From Plotosus lineatus (lineage: Eukaryota > Chordata > Actinopteri > Siluriformes > Plotosidae), in NCBI GenBank assembly GCA_024760905.1, contig CM045729.1, positions 47,558,080-47,622,079 of the forward strand: 64,000 nucleotides of DNA, written 5' to 3'. A program made the translations under genes and the position numbers. The notes beneath the pieces are model-generated. The model searched no databases and was not told where the DNA came from. It worked only from the letters and a program-made list of their open reading frames with translations. This document shows, in pieces, positions 21,667-34,039 of this stretch; positions within the stretch are counted from its first letter, which is position 1; each line of letters opens with the position of its first letter.

Positions 21667-22660
21667 AAAACCTGGCAAACTGTTCAAATGTTTTATGCAT
21701 CAGACACTTCATGCGTTTAAATCAGGCAACATAGGATTCACACCCACTGGTTAGTGGAAGCATGTACATACATTCTACATGGTGCAGTCAAGTGCACATT
21801 TCCTCTTGAATATACTGAAATGATGGGTGGTGGGGGTTTGAATTAAATAATATTAAATAATGAATTGCATGTGAATGCAATTGAAGGGATGTAATAAATT
21901 CTCTGTAAACAGACAATCTAACATTAATGAATAAATAATTTTGCCTGCCTTAGAAAACACGTTGATCATTCATACATTTAAACCTTTAATAAAAAAGAGA
22001 AAATAATTCCAGTTCCAGAAGCATCAACGTGACAGAACTGGGAAATGCGAGCAAGCGTGAGCTCAGCTTAGAAGATTGCAGTACAGTATTGCATTATGCC
22101 CATTGATCAGGGCTGTGCTGCCGTTGTTTACATATTAGTGAAGATGCCAAAGATTCATCCATACATGTGATAATACCAAAAATAGGCTGAGCACACAGAA
22201 TAAAAGATGTGGAAGGGGATGTTTGAACAAGCAAATAAGTTCCCAGAGATGCAGTACTGTTACACCATCAGTACATGATACCCGCTAAGGCCTTTTTTTT
22301 TTCTTGACAACACATTTTTGCCTGTATGGACAAATAAATAAATAAATAAATTTGCCAACTTTATAAACCATCATATCACAACAAGTTCTTTGTCACATAT
22401 TTTCCCCCTGAAGATTACATGGCTATTAGTATTTGTGGTTTTTGGCTTCTATCCGACTCTCTTTTCACACCATTCCACAATTTTCTACAGCCTTCTGCTA
22501 ATAATGTTCAGTCTTGGCTGGCTTGAAGTTACACTCTGTGATTTCAGAACAAACAGGTCTTATCCTTCAGGTTCACTTATAGGTATTGTACTCTCTTTAT
22601 ACTTATTACAGATCAGTATAAATCAGAACCCACTGCCAGTGATTCTCGATAAATGAAAAT
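21663..22660. other. Unique intron sequence
   Basis: No gene recognised. A short (AAAT)n run is near 22332-22350. Confidence 0.5.
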
Positions 22661-22662
22661 AT

Positions 22663-23515
22663 ATGTAGCATCTGTTTCATTTCATTTTCCAAACCGCTTT
22701 AGCCTTTGTTATGGTCACTGGAACACTGGAGCCAATCTCAGTTGACTTAAAGCGAAAGCGGGATAAACTCTGAACAGCTCACCAGACCATCACAGGGAAA
22801 CACAAACACACAATCTTTCACTTTCACACTTACACCTAGGGACAATCAGTTCATCAGTTCATTTTCTGTTACCGCTTAATCCTAATTAGGGTCGCGGGGA
22901 GACTCGCGCCCATCCCAGCCAACTTCGGGCGAGGGTAGAGTACACCCTGGACAGCTCGCCAGGCCATCGCAGGGCAGAAACACGCCAACGGCTTTGCAGC
23001 CTACTCTTGTCGAAAGTCAGCAATGGTTCTTTTACATGCCTCACACCATAGACAGTGAGAGACATGGCTGGCCTTTGATAACCCAGTTAGCTGCACTGGG
23101 GAGGACAGTGCCAACCTTGTGGAGAGTGGGACTCAAACCCCCAACCTTTGGATCAGCGATCCAGCGCCCTATACCATTAGACCACCTCTGCCCTAGGGAC
23201 AATCAAAAATATCAAATTAGCCTAGTGTGCATGTCTTTGTACTGTGGGAGGAAACCGTAGCACCCAGAGAAAACCCACACCAGCACAGGGAAAACATGCA
23301 AATTCCACAGAGAAATGTTCCTCACAAACATGGTGCAATTTCGAACAGTCAATATTCATGTCTTTGGAATTTGGGAGGAACCCGGAGTACCTGCAGAAAA
23401 CCCAAGCATGCACAAGGAGAATGTTCAAACTCCATAGAATAATGCCCAAGCCCCGAACTTAAACCCAGGACCTTTTTGCTGTTCGGCTAACATGCTAACT
23501 GCTGGATGGTGGTGA
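22663..23515 (-). repeat. Family C repeat(s) interrupted by SINE B
   Basis: Minus-strand family C sequence from about 23500 down to 22663 is split by the SINE at 22849-23191. The distal part contains the CAGTCC-type middle twice (near 23230-23300 and 23340-23420), so two copies or a partial duplication are present. Confidence 0.75.
22849..23191 (-). repeat. SINE family B, C-type tail, nested
   Basis: The 14-mer CCTAGGGACAATCA occurs at 22836-22849 and 23192-23205, next to the element, and reads as its target duplication inside family C. The minus-strand head near 23190 is AGGGCAGAGGTGGTCTAATG. The tail is the family C type (GAGTCTCCCCGCGACCCTAA). Confidence 0.85.
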
Positions 23516-24064
23516 AGGGGTGGATGACATCATATTAAGAGAAAAACAAGAAAATAAAGGCAAATTAGCAAATAATATTCAAATTAAGAGGAAGGGGTTA
23601 AAAGCCAAGGGTGCAAACATAAGGGGAACATTGTTTCAAGATGGAAGAGCTGGTTCAGCACTAAAAGGCACTAAAATTTAGGAGAAGTTTCAGTTGCAGT
23701 TTTGGATGGACATGGTGTGTGACTAACAGAGCAGACTGATAGTTAGCCGCTGATCGTGCACGGGGTTGATAGGTTAAGGACAGTAGGATAATTGCTTGTC
23801 TGCTGTAACTGTCAATCTTCATTCAACCTAGACTGTGTGCATTGGTCTGTGTTGCTGTTTATTTTTGTTACATCTTAAAGAAAACAGAAAGATAAAAAAA
23901 GATAAAATTGGTACTAAAATTGTATAAGTTTTATATGTAGGTAATGAAAATATGTAAACAAAAGATCTATTTCAGAATGAAGATATCATGTTGAAATAGT
24001 ATTTAGGAAGAGTATATACTTTTAATTAGCTATATCTACAGTGAGCAATAATCTGTCCACATGT
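23516..24064. other. Unique intron sequence
   Basis: No gene or repeat recognised. Confidence 0.5.
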
Positions 24065-24065
24065 T

Positions 24066-25150
24066 TTTTGTGGCTTTAGATAAGGCGTTCGACCGTGTCC
24101 CTCAAACTATCTTGTGGGGTGTGCTCCTGGAGTACAGTGTACCAGACCTGTTGCTATGGGCAATGTGGTCTTTGTACAGCAGAGCCAGAGCTTGGTCCAC
24201 ATTGGTAACAACAGGCCCAATTCATTTCTGGTGAGGGTTGGAGTCCGCCAAGGCTGTCCTTTGTCACTGATTCTGTTCATAATTTTTATGGACAGAATTT
24301 GTAGGCGCAGCCGAGGCTTTGAGGGGTTCTGGTTTGATGGCCATCGGATCTCATCTCTGCTTTTTGCGCATGAAGTTGTCCTTTTGGCTTCATCAGGCCA
24401 CGACCTCCAGCTCTCATTGGAGTGATTTGCAGCAGAATGAGAATCAGCACCTCTAAATCTGAGGCCATGGTTCTCAGTCGGAAAAGGGTGGAATGCACCC
24501 TCCGGGTCTGGAATGAGGTCCTACCCCGTGGAGGAGTTCAAATATCTTGGGGTCTTGTTCATGAGTGAGGGAAGGATGTGATGGGAGATCAACAGGCAGA
24601 TCGCTGCATCCTCTGCTGTAAAGCAGAACTTGTACTGGTCTGTCATGGTGAAGAGGGAGCTGAGACACAAAGCAAAGCTCTCCATTTACCAGCCAATCTA
24701 CGTTCTAACCCTCATCTATGGTCACAAGCTTTGGGTAGTGACCGAAAGAACAAGATCGAGGATACAAGTGGCTGAGAGAAGCTTCCTTCATCAGGTGGTG
24801 GGGCTCTCCCTTGGAAATGGGGTAAGAAGCTTAGCCACCCGGGAGGAATTTGGAGTAGAATTACTCCTCCTAAGCATTTAGAGGAGTCAATTGAGGTGGC
24901 TCGAGCATCTGGTTAGAATGCCTCCTGAACACCTCCCTAGTGTGATGTTTTGGGCATATCCAACCAGGATGAGACCCCAGGATGGACCTAGAACATGCTA
25001 GAGGGATGCTCCTCAGTGTCCCCAAAGAAGAACTGGAGGAAGTGGTTGGGGAGAGGGACATCTGGACCTCATTACTTATACTTCTGCACCCACAACCGGA
25101 CCCCAGATTAAGCGGAGGTAGAAGGTGATGATGATGATGATGATAATGAT
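24066..25150 (+). mobile_element. Rex3-like (RTE clade) LINE, 5'-truncated
   Basis: The copy starts inside the reverse transcriptase (LDKAFDRVPQ) and runs to the 3' end with a (GATGAT)n tail. Fragments in several frames include VRVGVRQGCPL, ILFIIFMDRICRRS and HRISSLLF. The catalytic FADD motif has decayed to FAHE and there are multiple frameshifts, so it is dead. The 5' truncation is typical of LINE insertions. It resembles the copies at 42317-44910 and 61616-64000. Confidence 0.88.
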
Positions 25151-25159
25151 ATAGTTAGC

Positions 25160-25413
25160 ACTAGGGATAGTGGTGGACTAGTGGTCGGATGTTGGGTCAC
25201 TGATCCCAAGGTTGGGGGTTCAAGCGCCATTATCACCATGTTGTCACTGATGTCCCCCCAGTGCAGCTAACTGGTTATCAACAGCCGGCCATGTCTTTCA
25301 CTGTCAGTGGTGAGAGGAATATAAAAGCACCAGTGCTGATGTTCATAAGGAGTAGGCTGCATTCGCCTCCTCTCAACTCTATTTGGGATTAAACGGCTCA
25401 GAAAATGAATGAA
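25160..25413 (+). repeat. SINE family B, C-type tail
   Basis: The head TAGTGGTGGACTAGTGGTCG with GGGGGTTCAAGC leads to GCCGGCCATGTC and an end at GAAAATGAATGAATG. It is shortened in the middle. It lies immediately after the Rex3 3' tail. Confidence 0.8.
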
Positions 25414-25461
25414 TGACTAAATGTAGTGAGCAATAAAGACTAAATGTAGTGAGCAATAAAG
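25414..25461. repeat. 24-bp tandem duplication
   Basis: GACTAAATGTAGTGAGCAAT followed by AAA is repeated twice in succession. Its core AGTGAGCAATAA also occurs at 24040-24051, just before the Rex3 copy. Confidence 0.9.
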
Positions 25462-28400
25462 GTGATGTGATCAAAAATATTTAAAAAGCCGTTCAGATAA
25501 ATGCTTTATCTGTCTTTATTGACTCATATGGACATTCTCCTTTCTGGCAGACATACAGTTTTTCTAAACATTGAAATGTTCACATCATATCTACCACTGA
25601 CTTAAAGCTCAAAGTCCCATTGTAATAACCCAGGAGTCACCACACAAAAGAGCGCTTGTTTATTACAGCAATCTAAAACATTAGGACCAAGACCTCGAGA
25701 GAATCATTAAACCACATTTTGGATGAACAAATCCTTTTTTATTTCGGTCCGCCAACACAGAAAATCTCTTTTCTGCATGCGACCTACTGTATGACTGGAA
25801 AATATATAGATGGTATGTTTAGTTAGATTATAAAAAAACACAATGTAGTATAGAGACATGTGGCATCTCTGAATGGTGTGTTCAATCTTCGTAGATTAGA
25901 ATTGAAACCCCACAAACCAGAGATTAGTTTCAGTTGTGGTGAATTAAGCATGATATGTAGGACTGTCAGGCTCAGGAATCAGTTTTATATATATATAAAA
26001 AATAAATATTTGCTGAGCACTTAGAGAAAAATAAAGTAAAATGAAGCTTGGAAAGAAAGCTGGGCTTCCATTAATCTAACTGCTGTATGGTTTCTAAAGG
26101 AAAAATGTAAAGTTCAGATGTTTATCTCTGTGAGTGGTGTTTTTGCTTCTCTCCAGGACAAGGTCAAATACAGACTTTTCTTTCTGTGTGTTTATGTGCA
26201 GGCTGACACTTTTGTGCGTCTAGTCCAAGGTTTTCCTGTTATTAACTGAAAGCAAATGGGTCGCCTAGCCAGGCAAGGATCTAGTGAGCTTCCAGTAAAT
26301 ATAAATAGGAAGAAAGTTTTTTTTTTGAGGGGCAGGCACATATTTTTCACCACCATTAGATAAAAGGTTAGTATGGGGTGCAGTGTAACATATTTATACT
26401 CCAAACTGTCATCATAAATCATGCTACACTTCACTTAGGAGTTTCCAACTGTACAATTCCCTCATGTTTATAGGAGACATGCTGTAATTTCCTGAGGGGA
26501 TGAGGATGCTATGATATGGATGGATTAAAAGCAGTTGGAGCATTAGAGCAACTATTTGGTCACACAGGGGAGCATTTCTGAGCATCTTCCTTGCCAGGCA
26601 ACAGATAAAACTGTGAGTGAGTGAAACAGAAAGGGAGGATTTAATGATAAGGGGGCCATAAAAAGAAAAAAGTTAAAAAGAATTAATAATAAAGTAGACT
26701 TATACCTGATTAAAGATTGCTGTAAGAAGCAACTCTCTGCAGCAGAGCGAAGATATCATGCACAGTAGCGTTTAGAGTCATCCATCCAGATCCTACCAGT
26801 CTAAACCAGTGTGATGTAGAATTATTCAAAAAGCGTGATTAAAAGTTCACAATTTCAGAAATATTTTTCAATTGACGACAAGTAAACATATTATTGGATT
26901 TACTAAAGTTGAGCCACAAACCAATCAATTCATATAAAAAATACATTAAGCTCATAGCTATAGAAGATGTCTGCATAATTTTGTCTTGCTGCCTGCTTAA
27001 TTCTGATCTTTTGGGTGTTTACTGGCTACATATTAGTCTGAAAATCATTTGCAGAGCCTCACATTTGATTAATATGAACACTTGTTTTTTTGAAACAGCA
27101 ATTACATTTCTAAAATGAATGCTTTTGTCACTGCCTGTAAAGTAATTATAGAAGATAATTACAGAGCTCTTAAATAACCCAAAGATGCTTTAGAAGAACT
27201 ATAACACTGTGCCATACTAGTGAGGCGATGAGGATAAACAACCTATAATAAGTCTTGTTTGTTTATAGGGGGTCAGGAAACTACTTTACTGATGTGTCAG
27301 ATGTAAAAACATTTATTGTAAACGGAGGAACAGAAAACAGGGTGGGCTTGAGCGTGCATTAGAGGTCAGGAAAAAGAAAACCAAAGAGACAAAAAAGAAG
27401 GAAGTGCATTATAGGATTGGTTTTGTAGTATATGTGAATATTTAATTCTTATTGAAATTAATATATTTTGTTTCATGTGGGAAGTCAGATTTTCAAATTA
27501 CTTTAAAATGTCACACAGATCAAGTATTTGTGAATAGCTGAATAAGTATGATTTGTGAATATGAAGTCTTTGGGGATAAGCACATGGAACCGATAGTGCT
27601 ATGGACAGAAATTAAACTGAGTAGAGCCAACTACAAGACAGACGAATACAATAGCAAGTATTAAAGACAAGCACTGAGCTTCTCACTGTCCTTAAAATAA
27701 AACAAGCGAAGCTTTTTTACTACAGAGCCGGTATGGTAGTTAAAGGAATAAGTATGGTTAAGAATGACTCAGAGAGGTTGTGAACACAAAAAGCATGAAA
27801 ATAGAGTAGGTGTCTTGTCAATGTAAAGTATAATATATTTACTTTTATTTACTTATTTATTTATTTTTACTTAGAACTGTTTTTGAGCCAAGCAATTAGA
27901 ATGTAGTCTTACTACTTTTAAGTTGGAAACAGCTCTTTTTCATCCAAGTCTAATAATTCATAGACAGGCAACAGTATTGGGCAGTGGTAGGTATTGAATG
28001 AGATTTCATTTAAGCCTGAATGTCATCAGAATAACAGTGAAATTTAAGATTAAAATGGATTGTAGCTAAGGGGAATGTAGTGTCTAAATTCTAAAAGTCA
28101 ATGGACCAAAAACTGAGCCTTGAGGAATTCCTTGTGCAAAGGTGGAGATTATGTTGCATCATCAGAGAATGCAGTGAAATGTGTTCTATATCAGATAAAA
28201 GCTTTAAGCCAGTCCTCTGTGCCGTGTGGGCACTATGTAGTTCACAAATCTCTCATGAAAAGATAGAATGACAATAGTAATATCTAAAATAAAAATAACC
28301 CTGAAGCCTAAACAGCAAGTGAAAGTGAGGCTTATGCAAGGTTTCAATAAATGCAATTTACCCTCCCTCTGCTTCTGAAGTGTGATTTTCTACATCTGTG

Positions 28401-28545
28401 AATATAAAAACAGGCCATACCCCATAAAAAACTGCTGTAGTGACAAAAGTGATAGCAGGTCAGCCACAAAGCAAGCGGTCTATTTATCTGCAACGTGCGA
28501 GGAACCCCAGTGGTAACTGTGGAGAACGTTAAACCTGTTAGCTCA
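25462..28545. other. Repeat-poor unique intron
   Basis: The longest repeat-poor stretch of the window. No gene, splice-bounded exon or transposon was recognised. The part near 26700-27200 is AT-rich with several TAATTA-like words and could be a conserved non-coding element; that is only a suspicion. Confidence 0.5.
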
Positions 28546-28547
28546 TT

Positions 28548-28728
28548 ACATCATCAACCGAGAATTAACAAAGTCTATCTGCCATTTGAATTAAACAGCA
28601 GATTGACTTTGTTCGGGCGCCTTCATGGCAAGACTTGGGCTGATTTGGCCTGGTGGCGCCCATCCCTATCCCCGGATGCTAAGGGATAAGTGAAGTGAAG
28701 AAGACTTTGTTAATTCTCGGTTGATGAC
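28548..28728. repeat. Foldback element, 24-bp arms
   Basis: The arm CATCAACCGAGAATTAACAA (plus AGTC) at 28550-28573 is exactly inverted at 28703-28726, around a 129-bp core. The core has no reading frame of note. It is likely a MITE or other foldback repeat; a target duplication was not clear. Confidence 0.75.
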
Positions 28729-28825
28729 CTGTATATAAGTTAACAAAAAAGTACAAAAAAGTACACAAGATTCGCAGTGATTTCCTTAATAAGAACTTAA
28801 GCATAAAAAGTTCTCATTTCACTTG

Positions 28826-29051
28826 AACTCTTCCCCCTTAATGACGACATACGACACCCTACATGCATCGCTATATACGATATATGACGCCTTATGGTGA
28901 ATCCGAAATGATGACATTTGACACACGTCCTAATTACGTAAGAACTGTAGTCTCATTGGCTAAGAGTATGATACAGGGGCCGGTAGGAATTGTTAATAAG
29001 GGTAGTTACTAAGGGTAGTACTACATGTGTTGTATAAGGGGGAAAGAGCTA
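28826..29051. mobile_element. Short inverted-repeat (MITE-like) element
   Basis: The left end GAACTCTTCCCCCTTA is mirrored by TAAGGGGGAAAGAGCT at the right end, and the adjacent GACGACATACGACAC / GTGTTGTA words extend the symmetry. It is about 225 bp and non-coding. Superfamily unknown. Confidence 0.55.
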
Positions 29052-29960
29052 ATGGAAAAATACAAATAAAACTTTTTTCTGTATAAATTGCAGAAGTTAT
29101 TTCAGTGGATTTTATCTGTGTCAAAAGATGGCTTAAATTTCCTCTGAAACTGTTTGGTGTGAATTAGGCTTTAGAAGTTCCAGGGTCAACAGAAGTTATT
29201 GTACATGCTCATCCACTGCCTTGCCTTCTGCATTTAACTTTTTATTCCATTCTGAGGTCTGTGTTTCTAACTAAGGTTATTTTTGAGTTCATATGATTTT
29301 GAGTTTTGTTTTGAACAATGAATGTAGTGTTTGTTGTAGTTCTCCAGAGTTCAGAGGCCAGAATAAAAAGAAAATTAAATTGGAACATAAATACAATCAG
29401 AAATTACACAGTTGGTTGTAAGTTCTTGGCAGTTAAGCTTGGGTAATACTGTATAGTTTTCACAGTATGAGCATTCATAGCATCAGCCAACAAACTACCA
29501 CAAGAATTTCCATTTATCAGAAATATTGACTTTAGTCATGGACAGAAGAGACTGCTTCAATATTCTACCTACATGAATACATCAAAGGTGTCTGTATAAT
29601 CTATTATATAAAACTTGATAAATATTCATAAATATTATTAAATATCTGCAGTAGTGGGGGACAAAAGAGCAGACAAAAGTCTGAGTCGAAGAAAACAGGA
29701 CTTTGTTTATCCAAAGCTGGAATAAGCAGAAGAAAATGGCATTGGCAAGACAAGGCCAAGAGGACCAGAGCGCATGATTGACGACTCTGTGTAGAGAATG
29801 GTGTACACTTCTCACAGGTATTCCCTGTCATATATTAACAGTCATACTGTCAGTATGCAATGTGTGGTCATGTTCGTTTGTCTCTGAACATTATTTTCCT
29901 AGCATTGTATATAGATGCTCAGTTGCAAACCCCAAAACAATGAAATATACCTGGTGGTAA
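29052..29960. other. Unique intron sequence
   Basis: No gene or repeat recognised. Confidence 0.45.
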
Positions 29961-30280
29961 CGGGAAAGGTAACGGTAAAGTCAGTTGGGCTTTTTACACC
30001 CGAGCCATAGTGTCTCATCAGCCGGTGCTTATTCCCGGTTTCCATAGCGTGAAGCAACCAGCAGTACAACTCTTACTGGATGGGACGCTCGTCCATCGCA
30101 GGTTACCTTCCCAGTATATTTTCCTGGTACCCATTTATACTGCTGGGTGAACAGAAAAACACTTGTGGTTGAGACCTTACCCAGGGGTCTTAGCAAAGTG
30201 GGGGTCTAACTGGGATTTGAACACACAACCTCCCAATCACATGAGCACTGCATCCTAACCACTACATCACCGGCCCCACC
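29961..30280 (-). repeat. SINE family A
   Basis: Minus-strand copy with head near 30280 (GGGGCCGGTGATGTAGTGG), middle TATAAATGGGTACC and tail (GGTAACGGTAAAG inverse) near 29965. A short imperfect flank match (CTGGTGGTAA at 29951 and CGGTGGTAAG near 30280) is a possible target duplication. Confidence 0.88.
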
Positions 30281-30707
30281 GGTGGTAAGAGTAAACCTCA
30301 ATTATTTCCCCTAAAATTAATCTCTGAAGACTTGTCTTTCAAACATGTTTCTGAATAAAAACAAAATAAGTGAATACTCATTTAAAAAGTTTACAAAAAA
30401 GATCATGAACATTACACTAACAACTTAACAAATTAAGTAGATTCATTATAGTTCATCTTTAATTTTAGGGCACTAATGAGCATGTCCATCTTGTGCATCA
30501 TGTGACCTGAGACATGTCTATGATTGGGCTTCTGCAGATTACGTGGTTCTGTATACAAACGCCAAAGTCACTCACGAATTTCTGGAAAAAAAATGCATAT
30601 TAGCTTGGATTTATTATGGGTACCATGGGACTTTCATGGTTAATAGTTTTCTCATTTTTCAGGGATTTGGCATTAATAGGGTTTTGCATCTGAAATGATC
30701 ATACATT

Positions 30708-30716
<9 letters not shown>

Positions 30717-30757
<41 letters not shown>
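30717..30757. repeat. (CA)n microsatellite
   Basis: About 40 bp of CA repeat. Confidence 0.95.
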
Positions 30758-30758
<1 letters not shown>

Positions 30759-31637
30759 ACATATACAGTATTGTTAATTTTTTTAATGTAATATTACCTC
30801 ACATGTGGTAATTTCATTGCTGATACTCTGCCAAGCTGGAAAGGTGGGAGGGCAAGTATTTATTTATTAATTTATTTTTTTGCTTTTTGTCTTAAATTGA
30901 AGAGAATTAATCTAACAACTCTAGTGTTTCAGCTCAGATAATTTGCTTGGCTACACTCATCCCTTCCCTAAGCCGTCTGCTGTAATGCTTCCCCCCCCCA
31001 ACCATCAGCAACCATGCTGTCAATAAAAGAAAAGTCCTGCCAACTCCACTTTCAGCTATGTGTGCAGTATCCTGCCTGCTCATCAGAGGACTTAACATTT
31101 TGCTTCCAGAATATCTGAATGCTTCACAATGATAAAACATTTTGTTTAAACATACTATACAGTATATTTGTAAAAAGCAAGAGAGAGTGCACAGTCCTAT
31201 GCCTTTTATTCTAAGATTTGAACACACAACCACCTTTCACTCCCAGCTCTAATTCAGAGCCGCATCACATACTGACATCATCACCTGTCACCTGATTTCA
31301 GATACAGCATTCCTCGTTTCCTCATTCACACATTGCAAACTATCCTCTTCGCACTCTTTTACAAATGACATACGTACCAAGAATCCCTGTCTGCATTTAT
31401 GATTTATGCTTAATCTACTTTTCCACCTTCCAGATTTTGCATTTTTTTATTTTCACCTGAAATATCCTGTATGTAGATTGTCTGACCTTCTGCCTGTTTG
31501 TGGCCATTATGAAGTGTTTTGATCTTGAGCTGTTGTAGTGACCAATTAATCTGACTTTAGTACTGCATACTACTTGAGTATATTTTAATTAAATAATGGT
31601 TTCTAGAGTTAAAAAAAAAAACTTTGTTACATTAATT
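30758..31637. other. Unique intron sequence
   Basis: No gene or repeat recognised. A C-run lies near 30991-31000. Confidence 0.45.
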
Positions 31638-31689
31638 TTAATCAGAAATTTTGAGTAAAAAATTATACCTTTCACCCTGTAAAAGACAG

Positions 31690-32249
31690 TACATAGAAAT
31701 GAAAAAGAATTTGATTTGAAGATCAAGGCAAAATGATGCAAAGTTTTCACTTCTTGCAACACAGTGCTTCAAAGGAAGCAGTGGGATAATGAGCTCCAAA
31801 TGTTTGTTCCAAAATTTGAAGCCCTGCATTTGTCTGGGATGTCTTTGTAGAATGCCGCATTGAGATTTCTCTTCTCTGGAGCAAAGGAGCACTTTCCAGT
31901 GTCACAATTCCCTGTGCACTAAGCTAGTTCCTTGAAGATATTGTATGCCAATTTTGGTGCGGAACATCTTGAGTGGTCTTCAAAAAGCCCCAAACTCAAC
32001 CCCACTGAACAAATTTAGGATGAATTGGATCTCAATGCCGAGACTCCTCTGTTGAAAGCTGTGCTTGACCAAACTGATATTCTTTTGGCTGAGTCTGCAA
32101 ATCCCCAACCATGCTCCAAAATCTTGTGAAAAGACTTTCCTGAAGGGTAGAGGTTTTTATAGAAGCAGAGTTGCTCTAAATCTGGAATCGGCTCTTCAAA
32201 AATAGTATAAGAATGCCATGTGTTCACAAACATTTGGCCACACACAGTG
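31690..32249 (+). pseudogene. Tc1-like transposon relic (3' half)
   Basis: Around 31950-32110 a degraded frame reads HLEWSSKSPKLNPTEQ then DELD, recognisable as the Glu-region of a Tc1 transposase (normally SPDLNPIEHLWDEL). The last 30 bp (GTTCACAAACATTTGGCCAC and CACACAGTG, then TA at 32250) resemble a Tc1 terminal repeat. The left border is uncertain and the 5' half is mostly lost. Confidence 0.65.
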
Positions 32250-32251
32250 TA

Positions 32252-32696
32252 CTCCTGTTATAAATGTTAAGAGAGCTAAACATATTTGCTGGATATCACT
32301 GAATAATCCTCTGAATGATTTATATATACACGGGCACATCTAGAACTCCATGAAGGGACATGCCATGTTGGCAGACATCACCTCCGTTTTATAGATGCGT
32401 GTAAGGCAGACCTGAGGCTGTTGAGTATCAACCATAATGGGTATCAAACATCACGGCCTCACACGAGTCCTGGAGGGCCTGTTTGACGAAACAGCTTAGA
32501 GAAGGCTCAGAGTGACTGGAGGAAACATCTTGCATCAAAGAGACCAAACAGTAAGGAAAGGGAAACATCCTTGCGAGTCCCAGCTGAAATGTGGGGGATA
32601 CTGCCATTCTCGGGTCGGCTTATTCAGCCACTTTAGAAAGTACTACAGCACCTAATGCAACTCTCTTGCCTCATGAGACAGATGAATACCACACAG

Positions 32697-32700
<4 letters not shown>
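32252..32700. other. Unique intron sequence
   Basis: No gene or repeat recognised. GC content is higher near 32400-32650 than in the flanks. Confidence 0.4.

Positions 32701-32730
<30 letters not shown>
32701..32730. repeat. (CA)n microsatellite
   Basis: Thirty bases of CA repeat abutting a transposon terminal repeat. Confidence 0.95.
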
Positions 32731-32732
<2 letters not shown>

Positions 32733-33180
32733 ATCAGCCATAACATTAAGAAAGCCTGCCTGTTCTGCAGCTTGGCAGCCCCGTACTTGGCAAGTGGCAA
32801 TGCAGTGAGTGTTCTGACTCTTTTCTATCATCGCTAGTGCTAACAGTTTCTGCAATTTGTGCTGCAGCAGCTCTGAGTATTCACAATTTGCACAGAGACA
32901 CAAAAATTAACCACATTGTGTTATGTTGTCTTTACAAACTCATTCAATACTTCAGCAGCCTATATATTATGCAAAGATACAAGAAAATCAGAGAAAAATT
33001 CAAATTTTATGGCATATTTTTCTATTTTTGAAAATGAATATGAAGCTACAGCCTGCTCATAGTGAATGATGACCAACCCGAGTCCATCGTTTTCATTCAG
33101 TCATTATCCACTTGCGATATTTGTGGGATCAGAAATGCATTACAGCAGTTACGTAGTGTTAATGTTATGGCTGATCACTG
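32728..33180. mobile_element. Non-autonomous Tc1/mariner-like element
   Basis: CACTGATCAGCCATAACATT at 32728-32747 (continuing AA) is inverted with one mismatch at 33159-33180. The GATCAGCCATAACATTA word is characteristic of a common fish Tc1-type terminus. The roughly 410-bp interior has no transposase. Confidence 0.75.
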
Positions 33181-33235
33181 CAATGCCTACACAGTTTAGT
33201 AGAATGTTTGAGATGTTTTTTTTCCTTCTGAAATA

Positions 33236-33755
33236 CAGTGGTACCTCACCTTACGAAAGTCTCACCAAACAAAAAATTAAGGTTACGAAAAGCATTTTCC
33301 TAAAATTTTGGTTTCAGGATACGAAACAAGTTCACGTTACGAAAGCGCCATTTTAAAAATTCAAACGCGCCATTCAAACATTAAAACTTGCCATTCAAAC
33401 ATTCAAGCAATGCACAAGCTGCTCTCCCATCAATGACGTTCAAACATCCCGCACCGCTGGCCTCCCATTGACTAACAACTGAGCTGTCGTTCATGTCGCC
33501 TTCACTCAAGCGCCATCTTGGACAGGTCCACCTGATGCCATCTTGGACAGGGATGCCATCTTGACCTGATGCCATCTTGGACACCATCTTGGATATCATT
33601 GCCTAGAAGGAATGACGCATCTACCTGCCATTGTCTATTATAGAGCTGAATCCACCATGATGCTTTTTGTGTAAAGGACAGACTTAGTGTTGTTTTATGC
33701 TTTATTTCTTGACTCAGGCTTTTAACATTATAACTCTACAAAGAAGACATGGTCA

Positions 33756-33786
<31 letters not shown>

Positions 33787-34037
33787 GAGAAGAAGAAATG
33801 GGCTCGAGTGATATCACAAAGGAATATGGCCAAACCCGTCTACCATCGGTACAATATTGAAGCAGAAGGAGGTCTTAAAGGTATGCTTTTATAATTTTTA
33901 AAGGGTTTATGGGGTAGTATTGGGAGCCGAGGAACGAATCACACATTTTACATGTAAAATGCGGTTCAACTTAAGAAAAATGCAGGTTACGAAAAAGGCT
34001 CTGGAACGGATTAATTTCGTAAGGTGCGGTACCACTG
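33236..34037 (+). mobile_element. Tigger/pogo-like deletion derivative
   Basis: The termini CAGTGGTACCTCACCTTACG and the inverse ending GGTGCGGTACCACTG are flanked by TA at 33234-33235 and 34038-34039. The interior keeps a small piece of the DNA-binding region (frame WPNPSTI-like and YNIEAEGGLKG) followed by GT, and no DDE domain. Shared words with 59524-60409 (TTACATGTAAAATGCG, AACATTCAAGCAATGCA) show the two belong to one family. A (CA)n tract and a cluster of CCATCTTGG words lie inside. Confidence 0.88.
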
Positions 34038-34039
34038 TA

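Noticed and set aside
22663..23515. Regular spaced repeats as a CRISPR-like array
   Set aside because: The repeated words are diverged family C pieces of unequal spacing in a vertebrate genome. No short identical repeats with unique spacers exist anywhere in the window.
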